Notes: generated from the letters alone by a model not told the origin. A stretch of DNA of 64,000 nucleotides from Chlamydiales bacterium (GCA_024233575.1 JACKPN010000003.1:179112-243111), one strand, 5' to 3'. Shown: positions 17,991 to 26,351, counted from the first letter of the stretch. Numbers and translations: made by a program.

Positions 17991-19014
17991 CTCTCCGGTC
18001 GGGATCTTTATTATATTCAGCGATAATAGCTTGTTTGATCTCTGCGAAGGATTTTTCGTCGCCGAAAGTATATTGATATAGCCGTTTTCTTGCATTTGTG
18101 TACGCGTTGCTGCTGTCAATTTTTTTATAGAAAGTTTCAGGTGTGGTCAGGATGCCGCATTGTGTTAGAGGCGAGGGTTTTTCTATTAGAAAAAACATCG
18201 GTTTATCGAAGATGAGGAAGTCATATCCCAGCGATGACATGTCGCCGAGGTAGATATCGGCATATTGCAGAAGAGGATAGATGAGGGGGAAGTCGATGAG
18301 AAACTGGATATTTTTTTTGTTTTTATAGCGGTCGAGAATCGGATCCAATCTGCGCGGATTAAGGCGTAAGAGGGGGTGCAGTTTAACGATCATGTTGTAG
18401 GAGTTTGGGAGGTTGTCAAGGATCGGGGCGGCATCTTTAAAGAAAGAGGTCGACTGCTCATTGTCCAGCCATGTCGGTGCATAGAGAATAGTCGTTTGTT
18501 TTTTGGGGAATCGAGCAAGTACTTCGTTGGCAACGATATCGTCAAAAAATTGGTGGTGTCGTTTGTAGTAGGTGTAGCGGAAGTTGCCACAAACCACGTA
18601 TTGAAATAGAGCATCGGCGTAGTCGCTATTGGCTATCATGTCCAGCATTTGCTGTCCGTAGATCAGAGGGATATCTTCCAGAGCTGCCCGCATGAGGTAA
18701 TGGCTTTTGTCCGAGTAGCCGTGCGGGATATGAACGTTGCGCATGACCTTATTGTATGGAGCGAACTTTTCGTAAAAGAGCTTACGGTTGACAAGATCGG
18801 ACATGAAAAGGACATCGTAGTTGTCGGCAAGGTATTCTAGTGAAAGCTCATCGATTTCAATGACGTCGACATCGGGGTAGTAGTGTTGTGTTTGCTCAGT
18901 CAGCCACCGATCCGTAGTAATCATGGGAATATCCATAATGGTCGTGATTGGAGCAAGGTGATCGACAAGGTAGAGATGCTGGAGGAGATTGACAGCGACG
19001 CCCTTCTTTTCCAC
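17971..19014 (-). CDS. CDP-glycerol glycerophosphotransferase-like protein (copy 2)
   Basis: A 347-residue paralogue of the 15957-17081 product, sharing GVAVNLLQ, DHLAPI, VRNVHIPHGYSDK-type and TTILYAPTWLDNEQSTSF blocks and the C-terminal YADIYLGDMSSLGYDFLIF. The start is taken as GTG at 19014, which overlaps the mcsB stop as TAGTG; this puts the N-terminus within one residue of the copy 1 start, whereas upstream ATGs would lie inside mcsB. Coupling to mcsB means it is probably expressed with the translation/stress operon. Role inferred as transfer of a polyol-phosphate to a cell-surface acceptor. Confidence 0.82.
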   Translation of the reverse strand: MEKKGVAVNLLQHLYLVDHLAPITTIMDIPMITTDRWLTEQTQHYYPDVDVIEIDELSLEYLADNYDVLFMSDLVNRKLFYEKFAPYNKVMRNVHIPHGYSDKSHYLMRAALEDIPLIYGQQMLDMIANSDYADALFQYVVCGNFRYTYYKRHHQFFDDIVANEVLARFPKKQTTILYAPTWLDNEQSTSFFKDAAPILDNLPNSYNMIVKLHPLLRLNPRRLDPILDRYKNKKNIQFLIDFPLIYPLLQYADIYLGDMSSLGYDFLIFDKPMFFLIEKPSPLTQCGILTTPETFYKKIDSSNAYTNARKRLYQYTFGDEKSFAEIKQAIIAEYNKDPDRRVMTPTD

Positions 19015-20081
19015 TAGATTTTCAGCTTCACTTTTTTCAAGGCGTTGTGAATAAATTCCGCTCGCTGGTGTGGTAGTTTCTCTTGAGGAAACTCCTCTTT
19101 TGCTTGGCAAAGAAGGTGCGCGCGGCGGCAGTTGAAAAATAGTTCGTTGAGTTCTTTGATGGAGACTCCTTCAATCCAGTTGAAGTCAACACCAAGTTTA
19201 ATGAGGCTTAGTGCGTTAAGTGCTTCTATTGCTTCGATCTGGTATGAATGCATTAAGATGCCGTAAGCGCGGCTGACGCGGTCTTTCATGTCTGCGCTTT
19301 CATTTTGTTTGGTATGCGAGCGCACGCTATTTTCTTCAAGCATCAACTTTGTTGTCAGGTTGCGGACAGCAGAGATATTGTTTTCTTCGGTTAGACCAAG
19401 AGTATAATTATTCTGAATTTTTATGATGTCGCCGACAATCTCTGTCGGGCTGCCATGGAGACCTGTGATCTCGAAGTTTTCATTTGTATGCTGTTGGAGA
19501 ATCTCGTCGATTTTTTCCGAATGGATCAATGCGGGCAGCTGCAGGAAAACGGCGACTTTCATTGCTGTGCCGCAGTTTGTTGCGTCTGCTGTGAGAAAAC
19601 CGTACCTTGGTGAAAACGCATATTGGATTGTTTTTCCGAGCTTTGTTTCCACTTTGATCAGATTATTCCAGGCATTTTCTAATTCGCCGTGGTATTCGAT
19701 GAGTGTGAAGTGCAGGTGATCCAGCATATTGATCGATGCCATAAAAGTGGCGCTGCTATCCAAACAGAAAGCTTCACCCGCGTGCGCTTGTTGGAATACT
19801 TCAGTGCTGAGAAAGTGCTCCATTAGGAACTCTTTATCTATAGGTGTCATTTCCTCGGCGCGAGTGATGACGGGGCTATTAAGATCCTTTATCTTGAGTA
19901 ACTCTTTGCTGATCAAGTCAATGATGGTATTGCGTTTTTCTGAATTAAGCTTTCCTGGAAAGTTAAATTTCTCCAGATTGCGGAAGAGGGTAATCGACGA
20001 GGCGAGCCAGATCTTATTGTCGCTATCCTGCCAAGGGTTCTTTTTTGCGAGTAGGTCCGTGCAGCTATTTTTCTTTGCCAT
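19014..20081 (-). CDS. mcsB: McsB-like protein with degenerate kinase site
   Basis: A 355-residue member of the McsB/guanido-kinase fold, recognisable over its length. Active-site motifs known from Bacillus McsB are altered: SSRIRLARN reads ASSITLFRN (two ATP-binding Arg lost), NEEDH reads NMLDH (catalytic Glu lost), CPTNVGTG reads DATNCGTA (Cys replaced by Asp), and RGIYGEGSE reads TGLHGSPTE. The helical C-terminal region with DRVSRAYGILMHSYQIE is retained. It follows mcsA with a 17-base overlap, as in the Firmicute mcsA-mcsB pair. A non-catalytic, McsA-binding adaptor role is the likeliest reading. The start at 20081 has AAGGCGG before it. Confidence 0.85.
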   Translation of the reverse strand: MAKKNSCTDLLAKKNPWQDSDNKIWLASSITLFRNLEKFNFPGKLNSEKRNTIIDLISKELLKIKDLNSPVITRAEEMTPIDKEFLMEHFLSTEVFQQAHAGEAFCLDSSATFMASINMLDHLHFTLIEYHGELENAWNNLIKVETKLGKTIQYAFSPRYGFLTADATNCGTAMKVAVFLQLPALIHSEKIDEILQQHTNENFEITGLHGSPTEIVGDIIKIQNNYTLGLTEENNISAVRNLTTKLMLEENSVRSHTKQNESADMKDRVSRAYGILMHSYQIEAIEALNALSLIKLGVDFNWIEGVSIKELNELFFNCRRAHLLCQAKEEFPQEKLPHQRAEFIHNALKKVKLKI

Positions 20082-20610
20082 CGCCGCCTTCCGTGTTCTC
20101 TTGTAGTGCGTTGATCTGATCGCGAAGGAGTGCCGCTTGCTCGTAGTCCTCTCGTTTGAGGGTTTCGTCGAGCGCTTCGTTAAGCGCTAATAATTTGAGT
20201 GTTGGGCTGATCTCAATCGTCTCACCGGGAGCGCGGCCAATATGAATAGGGATCGATTTTCTTGGCTTTGCAACGCGCGGCGGCAGCTTATCAGCGGCTT
20301 GCAGCTCCGCAAGGATCACTTCATCAAATACTTCGTAGCAGTGGCTGCATCCTAGGGGGTTGCCAACTTGCAGTGATTCAAGAGTTGTGCCGCAGTCGCC
20401 ACAGGCGAGGCCGGCGATCTGTTCTTTGTCTTGTTGCTGCGGTGTGGGGGCGCCACGAAGCTTACGTTTCAGTACAGGGCAATCTGCGCACATCATTACC
20501 TCATTGACCTGATTACCAATGATTTCCGAATAGCGTACCGTTAGCGCTTTTTTGCACTCGCTGCACTCCAGTGGACGGTCGGGTAGGTGCTCTTTAGAGG
20601 GTTCTGACAT
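20065..20610 (-). CDS. mcsA: McsA-like zinc-finger / UVR-domain protein
   Basis: A 181-residue protein with four CxxC pairs (CSEC, CADC, CGDC, CSHC) forming two zinc-binding modules in the first 100 residues, and a C-terminal UVR domain (LNEALDETLKREDYEQAALL). In Firmicutes McsA activates the McsB arginine kinase and modulates the CtsR/ClpC stress response. Here it is directly upstream of, and overlaps, mcsB. ATG at 20610 is preferred; a TTG seven codons earlier is possible. Confidence 0.88.
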   Translation of the reverse strand: MSEPSKEHLPDRPLECSECKKALTVRYSEIIGNQVNEVMMCADCPVLKRKLRGAPTPQQQDKEQIAGLACGDCGTTLESLQVGNPLGCSHCYEVFDEVILAELQAADKLPPRVAKPRKSIPIHIGRAPGETIEISPTLKLLALNEALDETLKREDYEQAALLRDQINALQENTEGGDGKEK

Positions 20611-20689
20611 ACCCTCATTGTGTTGAATCAAGCAATAATTGTAAACTATGGATGGTGTGAGTGTAATGTGTTGGGAATGAAAAAGGAAA

Positions 20690-20762
20690 TGAGTCTTGAT
20701 GGACTCGAACCATCGACCCTCTCATTAAAAGTGAGATGCTCTACCGACTGAGCTAAAGACTC
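20690..20762 (-). tRNA. tRNA-Lys (TTT)
   Basis: Minus-strand cloverleaf of 73 bases. The acceptor GAGTCTT pairs with AAGACTC, discriminator A; the D-arm has TAGCTCAGTCGGTAGAGCA; the anticodon loop CTTTTAA gives TTT; the T-loop is TTCGAGT. CCA is not encoded. It is seven bases from the tRNA-Glu gene and on the same strand. Confidence 0.96.
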
Positions 20763-20768
20763 ATTTAT

Positions 20769-20843
<75 letters not shown>

Positions 20844-20848
20844 ATTCT

Positions 20849-20870
20849 GCTCCTCACTTGCGTAAGGAGC
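20849..20870. other. Stem-loop between frr and tRNA-Glu
   Basis: GCTCCT and AGGAGC pair around a ten-base loop. On the minus strand there is no following T-tract, so a processing site between the frr mRNA and the tRNAs is as likely as a terminator. Confidence 0.4.
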
Positions 20871-20906
20871 TTTAATATTACCGTTTAGGCGAATTTTCCG
20901 CAACGC

Positions 20907-21458
20907 TTAAATGGTCATAATCTCTTTTTCTTTCGCCTTTGTTAGTTCGTCACATTTTTTACAGTATTTGTCTGTCAGGTCTTGAATCTCTTTCTCAAGT
21001 TTTTTTTCGAGATCTTCGCTGATATTGCCATCGGCTTTCTCTTTGCGTGCAGTTTTGTTGCCTTCGGCACGCTCATGGCGGATGCTGATTTTTCCTTGTT
21101 CGCCAAATTCATGACATTTTTTTGCCATTTTCACACGTTGGTCTTGATCCATTGCCGGGATGGTGATGCGGATGATCGAGCCGTCGACGTTGGGCATCAT
21201 GCCGAGGTCTGATGTTTGGATCGCTTTAGCGGTCGCGTCTACGTTGCTTTTATCGAATAGCGTGATTTGGATCGTGCGCGGTTCGGGAGCGGTAATGGAT
21301 GCGATATCTTTGATGCCCATCTCTGTTCCGTAGACGGAGACTCTGACGCCGTCGAGGATCGCAGGGTTGGCGCGTCCTGTACGGATGCTGTTAAGTTCTT
21401 TTTCCAGGTGTTCAATAGCGGCGTTCATGCCATTTTCAACATTTTTTTTGATGTCCAT
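20907..21458 (-). CDS. frr: Ribosome recycling factor
   Basis: A 183-residue factor that with EF-G splits ribosomes after termination. The first helix has LEKELNSIRTGRANPAILD and the family motif RVKMAKKCHEFGEQGKISIR follows in domain I. Length matches the usual 185. It lies four bases after pyrH, so the two are co-transcribed. Confidence 0.97.
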   Translation of the reverse strand: MDIKKNVENGMNAAIEHLEKELNSIRTGRANPAILDGVRVSVYGTEMGIKDIASITAPEPRTIQITLFDKSNVDATAKAIQTSDLGMMPNVDGSIIRITIPAMDQDQRVKMAKKCHEFGEQGKISIRHERAEGNKTARKEKADGNISEDLEKKLEKEIQDLTDKYCKKCDELTKAKEKEIMTI

Positions 21459-21462
21459 GATT

Positions 21463-22179
21463 TTAATCCCCTTTGACTAAGGTTCTGTGGGTTTTATCTA
21501 AAATAATTTCTTTAATAGAGTGGTTGCCCAAGCGATTCATGTTGAAGACCAGAATCGGCAGGTTATTTTCCTGACAGAGGGCGATTGCAGTGCTGTCCAT
21601 GATTTTCAGCTCTTCGGAGAGCACTTGCTTGTAGCTGATTTCTTCGTAGCGAACGGCGTCTTGATGTTTGATTGGGTCTTTGTCGTAGACGCCGTCGACT
21701 TTAGTAGCTTTAAGTAGAATGTCGGCGTCGATCTCGCTTGCTCGCAGTGCGGCGCAGGTATCGGTGGTAAAGTAGGGGTTTCCCGTTCCGCCCGTAAAGA
21801 CCAGGACGATGCCTTTATTGAGAGCTTCGCGGGCGTGAGCCCAGTTGAATCTTTCGGCGACGCGAGGGCAGTCGATGGCGCTCATCACTTGTGCGTGGCA
21901 GCCTACAGACTCAAGTGCCTGCTGCAGAGCTATTCCGTTGATCATGGTCGCTAGCATTCCCATGTGGTCGGCGGGTGTGCGTTGCATGGCTGTTTCGCGG
22001 AGGTTGATGCCGCGGAAGATGTTGCCGCCGCCGATGACGATGCCGATCTCGATACCGTCGTTGTGCATTTTTTGTATCGACTGTGCCACTTGCTGGCATG
22101 CGTCGAAGTCGATGCCATATGCTTGTTTGCCCATGAGCATTTCACCGGACAGTTTGAGTAGGACGCGTTTGTATTTCAT
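21463..22179 (-). CDS. pyrH: Uridylate kinase
   Basis: A 238-residue UMP kinase of the amino-acid-kinase fold that converts UMP to UDP. KRVLLKLSGEMLMG is the phosphate-binding start, IGIVIGGGNIFRG the glycine loop, and FTGGTGNPYFTTDTCAALRA the UMP-binding segment; LLKATKVDGVYDKDP is also typical. Gene order tsf-pyrH-frr is the conserved bacterial one. Confidence 0.97.
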   Translation of the reverse strand: MKYKRVLLKLSGEMLMGKQAYGIDFDACQQVAQSIQKMHNDGIEIGIVIGGGNIFRGINLRETAMQRTPADHMGMLATMINGIALQQALESVGCHAQVMSAIDCPRVAERFNWAHAREALNKGIVLVFTGGTGNPYFTTDTCAALRASEIDADILLKATKVDGVYDKDPIKHQDAVRYEEISYKQVLSEELKIMDSTAIALCQENNLPILVFNMNRLGNHSIKEIILDKTHRTLVKGD

Positions 22180-22240
22180 GACGGTATCGATAAAAAAAGT
22201 AGCAATTGTGCTTTAGTTTAGTGCTTTTCGCCTATATAGG

Positions 22241-22276
22241 CAAGCCTCGGCGATTGGGTGCAATCGCCGAGGCTTG
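22241..22276 (-). other. Strong hairpin between tsf and pyrH
   Basis: A perfect 15-bp stem (CAAGCCTCGGCGATT with AATCGCCGAGGCTTG) around a six-base loop. No T-run follows on the minus strand, so it is more likely an mRNA-processing or stabilising structure, or an attenuator lowering pyrH-frr relative to rpsB-tsf, than a standard terminator. Confidence 0.65.
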
Positions 22277-22301
22277 TACTGTGGACGTTTGAGTATGGCG
22301 C

Positions 22302-23153
22302 TTACTGGCCGATCGACCAGCGGTTGAAGCTGGTGATTGTCAGTGCTTTGCCGCCTTCTTTGGCACGCTGCTCCACCACCTGCGAGACGCTTAGTTTGTC
22401 GTCGCGGATGTATGGCTGATTTGTGAGGCAGCTTTCCTTCATGAATGCAGCAACCTTGCCTTCGAGGATCTTTTCCATCACATGCTCAGGCTTGCCCTTA
22501 ACTTGTTCGCGGCCGATCTCTTTTTCACGCGCGATCGCTTCTGCAGGAACGGTATCCGGAGAGAGGAATTCCGGGCTGGCAGCTGCGACATGCATCGCGA
22601 TATTTTTTGCCAGTTCTTCCTCGCTGCTTGCTCCGCTGATCTCGACAGTCGTCAGGATCTTACCGCCCATGTGGGAGTAGACGCCGACAGATTTGTCGCT
22701 GGTCTTTGGTATTACCAGGATTCTGCGGATCTGGATGTTTTCTCCGATCGTTTGGATGATCGTTGCGCGGTACTCGTCAATTGTCATGCCGCTCTCTTTC
22801 GAGAATTTTTGCTGCATGAATGCTTCTAGGTCGGCAGGCTTTGTCATCGCTACCTCTTCGGCGATCTGGTCGACGAATTCTTGGAAGCGGTCGTTTTGCA
22901 CGACGAAGTCTGTTTCGGCGTTAACTTCGACAATACCGATGGTATCGGCGGTTTCGAAGAAGCCGATTTTGCCTTCGTTAGTGGCGCGTTCTTCTTTTTT
23001 CGCTGCTGAGGCCATGCCCTTTTTACGTAGGTAGTCGATGGCGCCTTCGATGTCGCCGCCGGTTTCTTCCAGAGCTTTTTTGCAGTCGCCCATGCCGATG
23101 CCGGTACGGTCGCGCAATTTTTTAATCAAGTCGACAGAAATAGTTGTTGCCAT
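22302..23153 (-). CDS. tsf: Elongation factor Ts
   Basis: A 283-residue nucleotide-exchange factor for EF-Tu. The N-terminal UBA-like domain (LIKKLRDRTGIGMGDCKKAL) carries the conserved TGxGMxDCKKAL motif, and VEVNAETDFVVQN contains the TDFV block that contacts EF-Tu. GGAGGC precedes the ATG and lies in the end of rpsB, three bases upstream. Confidence 0.97.
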   Translation of the reverse strand: MATTISVDLIKKLRDRTGIGMGDCKKALEETGGDIEGAIDYLRKKGMASAAKKEERATNEGKIGFFETADTIGIVEVNAETDFVVQNDRFQEFVDQIAEEVAMTKPADLEAFMQQKFSKESGMTIDEYRATIIQTIGENIQIRRILVIPKTSDKSVGVYSHMGGKILTTVEISGASSEEELAKNIAMHVAAASPEFLSPDTVPAEAIAREKEIGREQVKGKPEHVMEKILEGKVAAFMKESCLTNQPYIRDDKLSVSQVVEQRAKEGGKALTITSFNRWSIGQ

Positions 23154-23156
23154 AGA

Positions 23157-23957
23157 TTAAGCCTCCTCTTTGCTGATTTCCAGCTCTTCAACAGCGCCGC
23201 TGATGAAGCCTTCGATCTCTTCGTTGCTCTCGTCGCCTTTGCTGATGCCGATCTGCATCTCGTTTTTCTTTTCGATGATCGCATTAGCGAGTGCTTGCAA
23301 GATCAGTTTCACGCTCTTTAGGGCGTCGTCGTTACAGGCAATCACGTACTCGATCGGATCTGGATCGCAGTTGGTATCGACAAGGGCCATCACCGGAATG
23401 CCCAGCTTGTTGGCTTCGGCAACGGCGATATGTTCTTTGCTAGGGTCGACAACGATCAGCAGTCCTGGCGGTTTACGCATGGAGCGGATGCCGCAGAGGT
23501 TTTTCTCTAGCTTCATCTGCAGTTTTGTTTGCAGGGACAGCTCTTTCTTTGTCAGGTCTTCGGAACCTGTTGAGATCTTTTTCTCGATGCGCTCGAGTTT
23601 TTTGATCGACTGGCGGATTGTTGAGAGGTTGGTCAGCATGCCGCCGAGCCAGCGCTCGCAAACGAAGAATTCGCCGCACTGTTCAGCGAGTTCGCCGACG
23701 ACAGCTTTTGCTTGTTTCTTCGTGCCTACGAATAGGATTGATTTGTGGTTAGCGACTGTCTGTTTGACGACTTCGACAGCTTCGCGGATCTGTTGCAATG
23801 TTTTCGCAAGGTCGATGATGTAGATACCATTGCGTTCTTCAAAGATGAAGCGTTTCATCTTTGGGTTCCAGCGGCGTGTCTGGTGGCCGAAATGGGCACC
23901 GGACTCTAGTAGTTCCTTAATGGAAATGACTTCGTCTTGGGATGTTGTAGTAGCCAA
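23157..23957 (-). CDS. rpsB: 30S ribosomal protein S2
   Basis: A 266-residue S2. Conserved blocks are SGAHFGHQTRRWNPKMKRFI, RNGIYIIDLAKT, CERWLGGMLTN and GIPVMALVDTNCDPD. The reading frame opens with TTG at 23957 after an AGAGGG ribosome binding site; there is no in-frame ATG before the conserved core. The acidic C-terminal tail is longer than in E. coli. A large stem-loop lies in its leader (24048-24127). Confidence 0.97.
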   Translation of the reverse strand: MATTTSQDEVISIKELLESGAHFGHQTRRWNPKMKRFIFEERNGIYIIDLAKTLQQIREAVEVVKQTVANHKSILFVGTKKQAKAVVGELAEQCGEFFVCERWLGGMLTNLSTIRQSIKKLERIEKKISTGSEDLTKKELSLQTKLQMKLEKNLCGIRSMRKPPGLLIVVDPSKEHIAVAEANKLGIPVMALVDTNCDPDPIEYVIACNDDALKSVKLILQALANAIIEKKNEMQIGISKGDESNEEIEGFISGAVEELEISKEEA

Positions 23958-24047
23958 GCCTTGTCCCTCTTAGTTTTTGACGTCGGCATCTTACTTTTGT
24001 AAGATTTCGGTCTTGGTTTATATTCAAATTTTCTTTTGTTTTACCCT

Positions 24048-24127
24048 TATCGAGACCGCGTGGCACTTAAATTTCACTGTTATTGGAGTAGGTGTCGATG
24101 AAAGCGAAGCGTCAGGCGGTCTCGATA
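24048..24127 (-). promoter_or_regulatory. Long-range inverted repeat in the rpsB leader
   Basis: TATCGAGACCGC at 24048-24059 pairs with GCGGTCTCGATA at 24116-24127, bringing together the ends of a 56-base loop between tRNA-Gly and rpsB. In other bacteria S2 represses its own rpsB-tsf mRNA through a leader structure; whether this is the counterpart is inference. It could also be a tRNA-Gly/rpsB processing structure. Confidence 0.45.
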
Positions 24128-24135
24128 GGTGGTAA

Positions 24136-24206
24136 AGCGCCTGATCAGAATCGAACTGACACTCGTAGCTTGGAAGGCTACTGTTCTACCATTGAACTAC
24201 AGGCGC
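24136..24206 (-). tRNA. tRNA-Gly (TCC)
   Basis: Minus-strand cloverleaf of 71 bases. Acceptor GCGCCTG pairs with CAGGCGC; the D-arm is AGTTCAATGGTAGAAC; the anticodon stem GTAGC/GCTAC holds loop CTTCCAA, giving TCC; the T-loop is TTCGATT. It is upstream of rpsB on the same strand. Confidence 0.96.
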
Positions 24207-24303
24207 GTAATTAGCATAAAGTATCTCTAAAACGGCATTTCTTTGCAAGAACACAGTGAAAATTGCTGTCAGTTTTTAAAATAAAAATATTTTTTGTACG
24301 TAT

Positions 24304-24460
24304 GAGCCACTTGCAAAATTATTTGAGGCGTTTTTCCTGCAATTTTTCGTCTCTCTTCTTGCTCGTTCTCGTAAACTGTCATCAGTTTGCTTCGAACTCC
24401 GCCCTTTGTGAGCCAAGAAATTGCTAGAAAACCACACCCAACTAATTTTGCAAGTGGCTC
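24304..24460. repeat. MITE-like element, copy 2 (157 bp)
   Basis: Same family as 3505-3662: ends 24304-24325 and 24439-24460 are inverted repeats with one mismatch, and the interior keeps the GTTTTTCCTG and TGCTCGTTCTCG blocks. A hairpin around AAACTGTCATCAGTTT lies in the middle. No convincing target duplication is seen at this copy. It lies upstream of tRNA-Gly. Confidence 0.9.
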
Positions 24461-24513
24461 ATTATATTGTGAATTCATACAATCTCCGTTATTGGATGGA
24501 GAAAGCTGTTAAG

Positions 24514-24544
24514 CTAGGCCATGCCTCAATGAGGCGTGGCCTAG
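24514..24544 (-). terminator. Hairpin after the 329-residue gene
   Basis: CTAGGCCATGCCTC pairs with GAGGCGTGGCCTAG (14 bases, one wobble) around a three-base loop, 12 bases downstream of the minus-strand stop. The following bases are only moderately T-rich. Confidence 0.6.
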
Positions 24545-24556
24545 AGTCAGGGTGTT

Positions 24557-25546
24557 TTAGTTGGCCTCTGCCTTTGACTCGCTGTTGTAACTTTTGTTAT
24601 ATGTCTCTAGCAGTGCTTGAATGTCGTATTCCTCTGAGATGCGTTTCGCAAGTTCCAAATAAATCTCTTGGAGCTTTAGGCCTTTTGTATAAGGTTGATG
24701 GCTGCAAAATTGAAATTTGTTGTCGACCCATATAGCAAGGGCTTTCGCATAGTTTTTGTCTTCCATAGTCTTAGCGTCCTCGAAAAGAGGATCGAGCGCT
24801 TTTAGGTCCGGCTTCCCGCTGAAAGTCATATTTTGCTTTTCCATATAGAAAAAGATCATATTTGAAAATCTGTGCTGAATATGGAATACATCCACATTAC
24901 CTTTCTGAAGCCATTCGGTATAGGACTTGGGATCTTTCAAGGTCACCGTGCAGTTTCCGAGGTCGTTGTTGGTAGATTTCAATACTAAAAGTTCCGAGAC
25001 ACAGCTGGGTGCTTGAGAAAGCTGATGAGCTTTAAATTCAACCCACTTGTTCCATTGAAGCTCTCTCAGCATCGGCAAGGTGATGTTTTCGCATTCACAT
25101 TTGATGAGGGTTTTTAAGGCTTCACCTATCCTTTGATGAGTTTCATTAACTTTTTCTAAAGGAGGGATAAACCCTAAGTGAGGACCGGATCGTCTTTTAT
25201 TATCAGGCTTGGCACATTCATTTGCCACGAAGATATAATATTCTGGATTATCTATAATTTTTGTACAGAGTTCGGTATCAGTAAGCGTACTGATTTCTTC
25301 GATGATTTTGTTGCCTGGCCATATAATGGAGGCTTCAGATATTTGTTTTTGGGCACAGATAGCGCTTGGAAAAGGCAGTTGTTCTGCGAGCTTGCTCATC
25401 GCTTCCTTGACGACCTTAAATTGACCTAGAATAAAAGCATACTGTTCAGGCGTTAGATTTGGGAGTTCCTTTTGCATGCCACAAGAGAAGAGCTCTTCGA
25501 TAGTTACTGCACGCGGGGTAGTATTCGATAAAACATTAGTATGCAT
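24557..25546 (-). CDS. Hypothetical protein
   Basis: A 329-residue protein with no signal peptide or membrane helix and no motif that I recognise. It is mostly helical in character with scattered Cys and Trp residues and a Lys/Glu-rich C-terminus. The ATG follows GGAGGG, so it is a real, well-translated gene. It is alone between a MITE copy with hairpin and the pgeF-like gene. Lineage-restricted effector or cytosolic protein are both possible. Confidence 0.65.
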   Translation of the reverse strand: MHTNVLSNTTPRAVTIEELFSCGMQKELPNLTPEQYAFILGQFKVVKEAMSKLAEQLPFPSAICAQKQISEASIIWPGNKIIEEISTLTDTELCTKIIDNPEYYIFVANECAKPDNKRRSGPHLGFIPPLEKVNETHQRIGEALKTLIKCECENITLPMLRELQWNKWVEFKAHQLSQAPSCVSELLVLKSTNNDLGNCTVTLKDPKSYTEWLQKGNVDVFHIQHRFSNMIFFYMEKQNMTFSGKPDLKALDPLFEDAKTMEDKNYAKALAIWVDNKFQFCSHQPYTKGLKLQEIYLELAKRISEEYDIQALLETYNKSYNSESKAEAN

Positions 25547-25595
25547 GATTTCCCTCCTAGTTAGGGTTTGAATAGGCTTTTACATAACGTGATAA

Positions 25596-26351
25596 TTATT
25601 GTGCAAGCAGAGCGAAGGTGCCGTGGCGTCCGCTGACGGGAGTTCTTCGGTAGGAAAACCAATTGTCTGGATTGGCGAAGGTGCAGATTTCTGCGATTTC
25701 TATGTGGTGTTTGCTGATACCGGCTTCAGAAAGCTGCCAGCGGGCGATTTCCCATAGATTGAAGTAGTTTTCTCGAATTTGAAAATCCCAAAATGGCTCT
25801 GGAAATTCCGTTTTGTAGTTGACGAATTCCGCGTGTTCCGGTCCGAGGCTGGGAGAGATACAGGCGAGGATGTCTGTCGGACTGCTGTAGTAGTGTTTTT
25901 TCATGAAAGCGACCGCTTCGCTATAGATATTTTTGACATTGCCACGCCAGCCCGAATGGATATTCACCACCGCATGCTTGACGGGGTCATAGAGAATCGC
26001 TGCCTGGCAGTCTGCATGGGTCATGCAGAGCGCTTGTCCCGGAATTTGCGTTGCCAGTGCATCGCAAGGCCCTATGAGCGCTTCTGTGGAGGAATTGATG
26101 GCAAGAACACGGCTACCATGTTCCAGTTTTCCGCGTACAAGACGGTCCCAGTTTAGGATGCTTTTGGCAGTCGCGTAGTTGGCGTCAACATGTTCATTCC
26201 GGTCTCCTACGCTGTAGCTGAAGTTGAGGCTGCCGAAGTCGCCGTTGCTGTGTCCTCCCTGTCTCATGAAGACAGCGTGCCTGATTTTGGGGCAGTCGGC
26301 AAGCAGGGTGAACTCCAGCCAGCGTATTCCATCTTGTTCTCGTTCGATCAT
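25596..26351 (-). CDS. pgeF: PgeF/YfiH-family purine nucleoside phosphorylase (laccase domain)
   Basis: A 251-residue member of the multicopper-polyphenol-oxidase-named family now known to include purine nucleoside phosphorylase and peptidoglycan-editing activities. The metal-binding residues are in THADCQAAILYD and NIHSGWRGN (His, Cys, His). FMRQGGHSNGDFGSLNFSY is the usual N-terminal block. The ATG at 26351 fits the family start; the longer open frame to 26426 would run into the divergent aldehyde dehydrogenase leader. Confidence 0.87.
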   Translation of the reverse strand: MIEREQDGIRWLEFTLLADCPKIRHAVFMRQGGHSNGDFGSLNFSYSVGDRNEHVDANYATAKSILNWDRLVRGKLEHGSRVLAINSSTEALIGPCDALATQIPGQALCMTHADCQAAILYDPVKHAVVNIHSGWRGNVKNIYSEAVAFMKKHYYSSPTDILACISPSLGPEHAEFVNYKTEFPEPFWDFQIRENYFNLWEIARWQLSEAGISKHHIEIAEICTFANPDNWFSYRRTPVSGRHGTFALLAQ

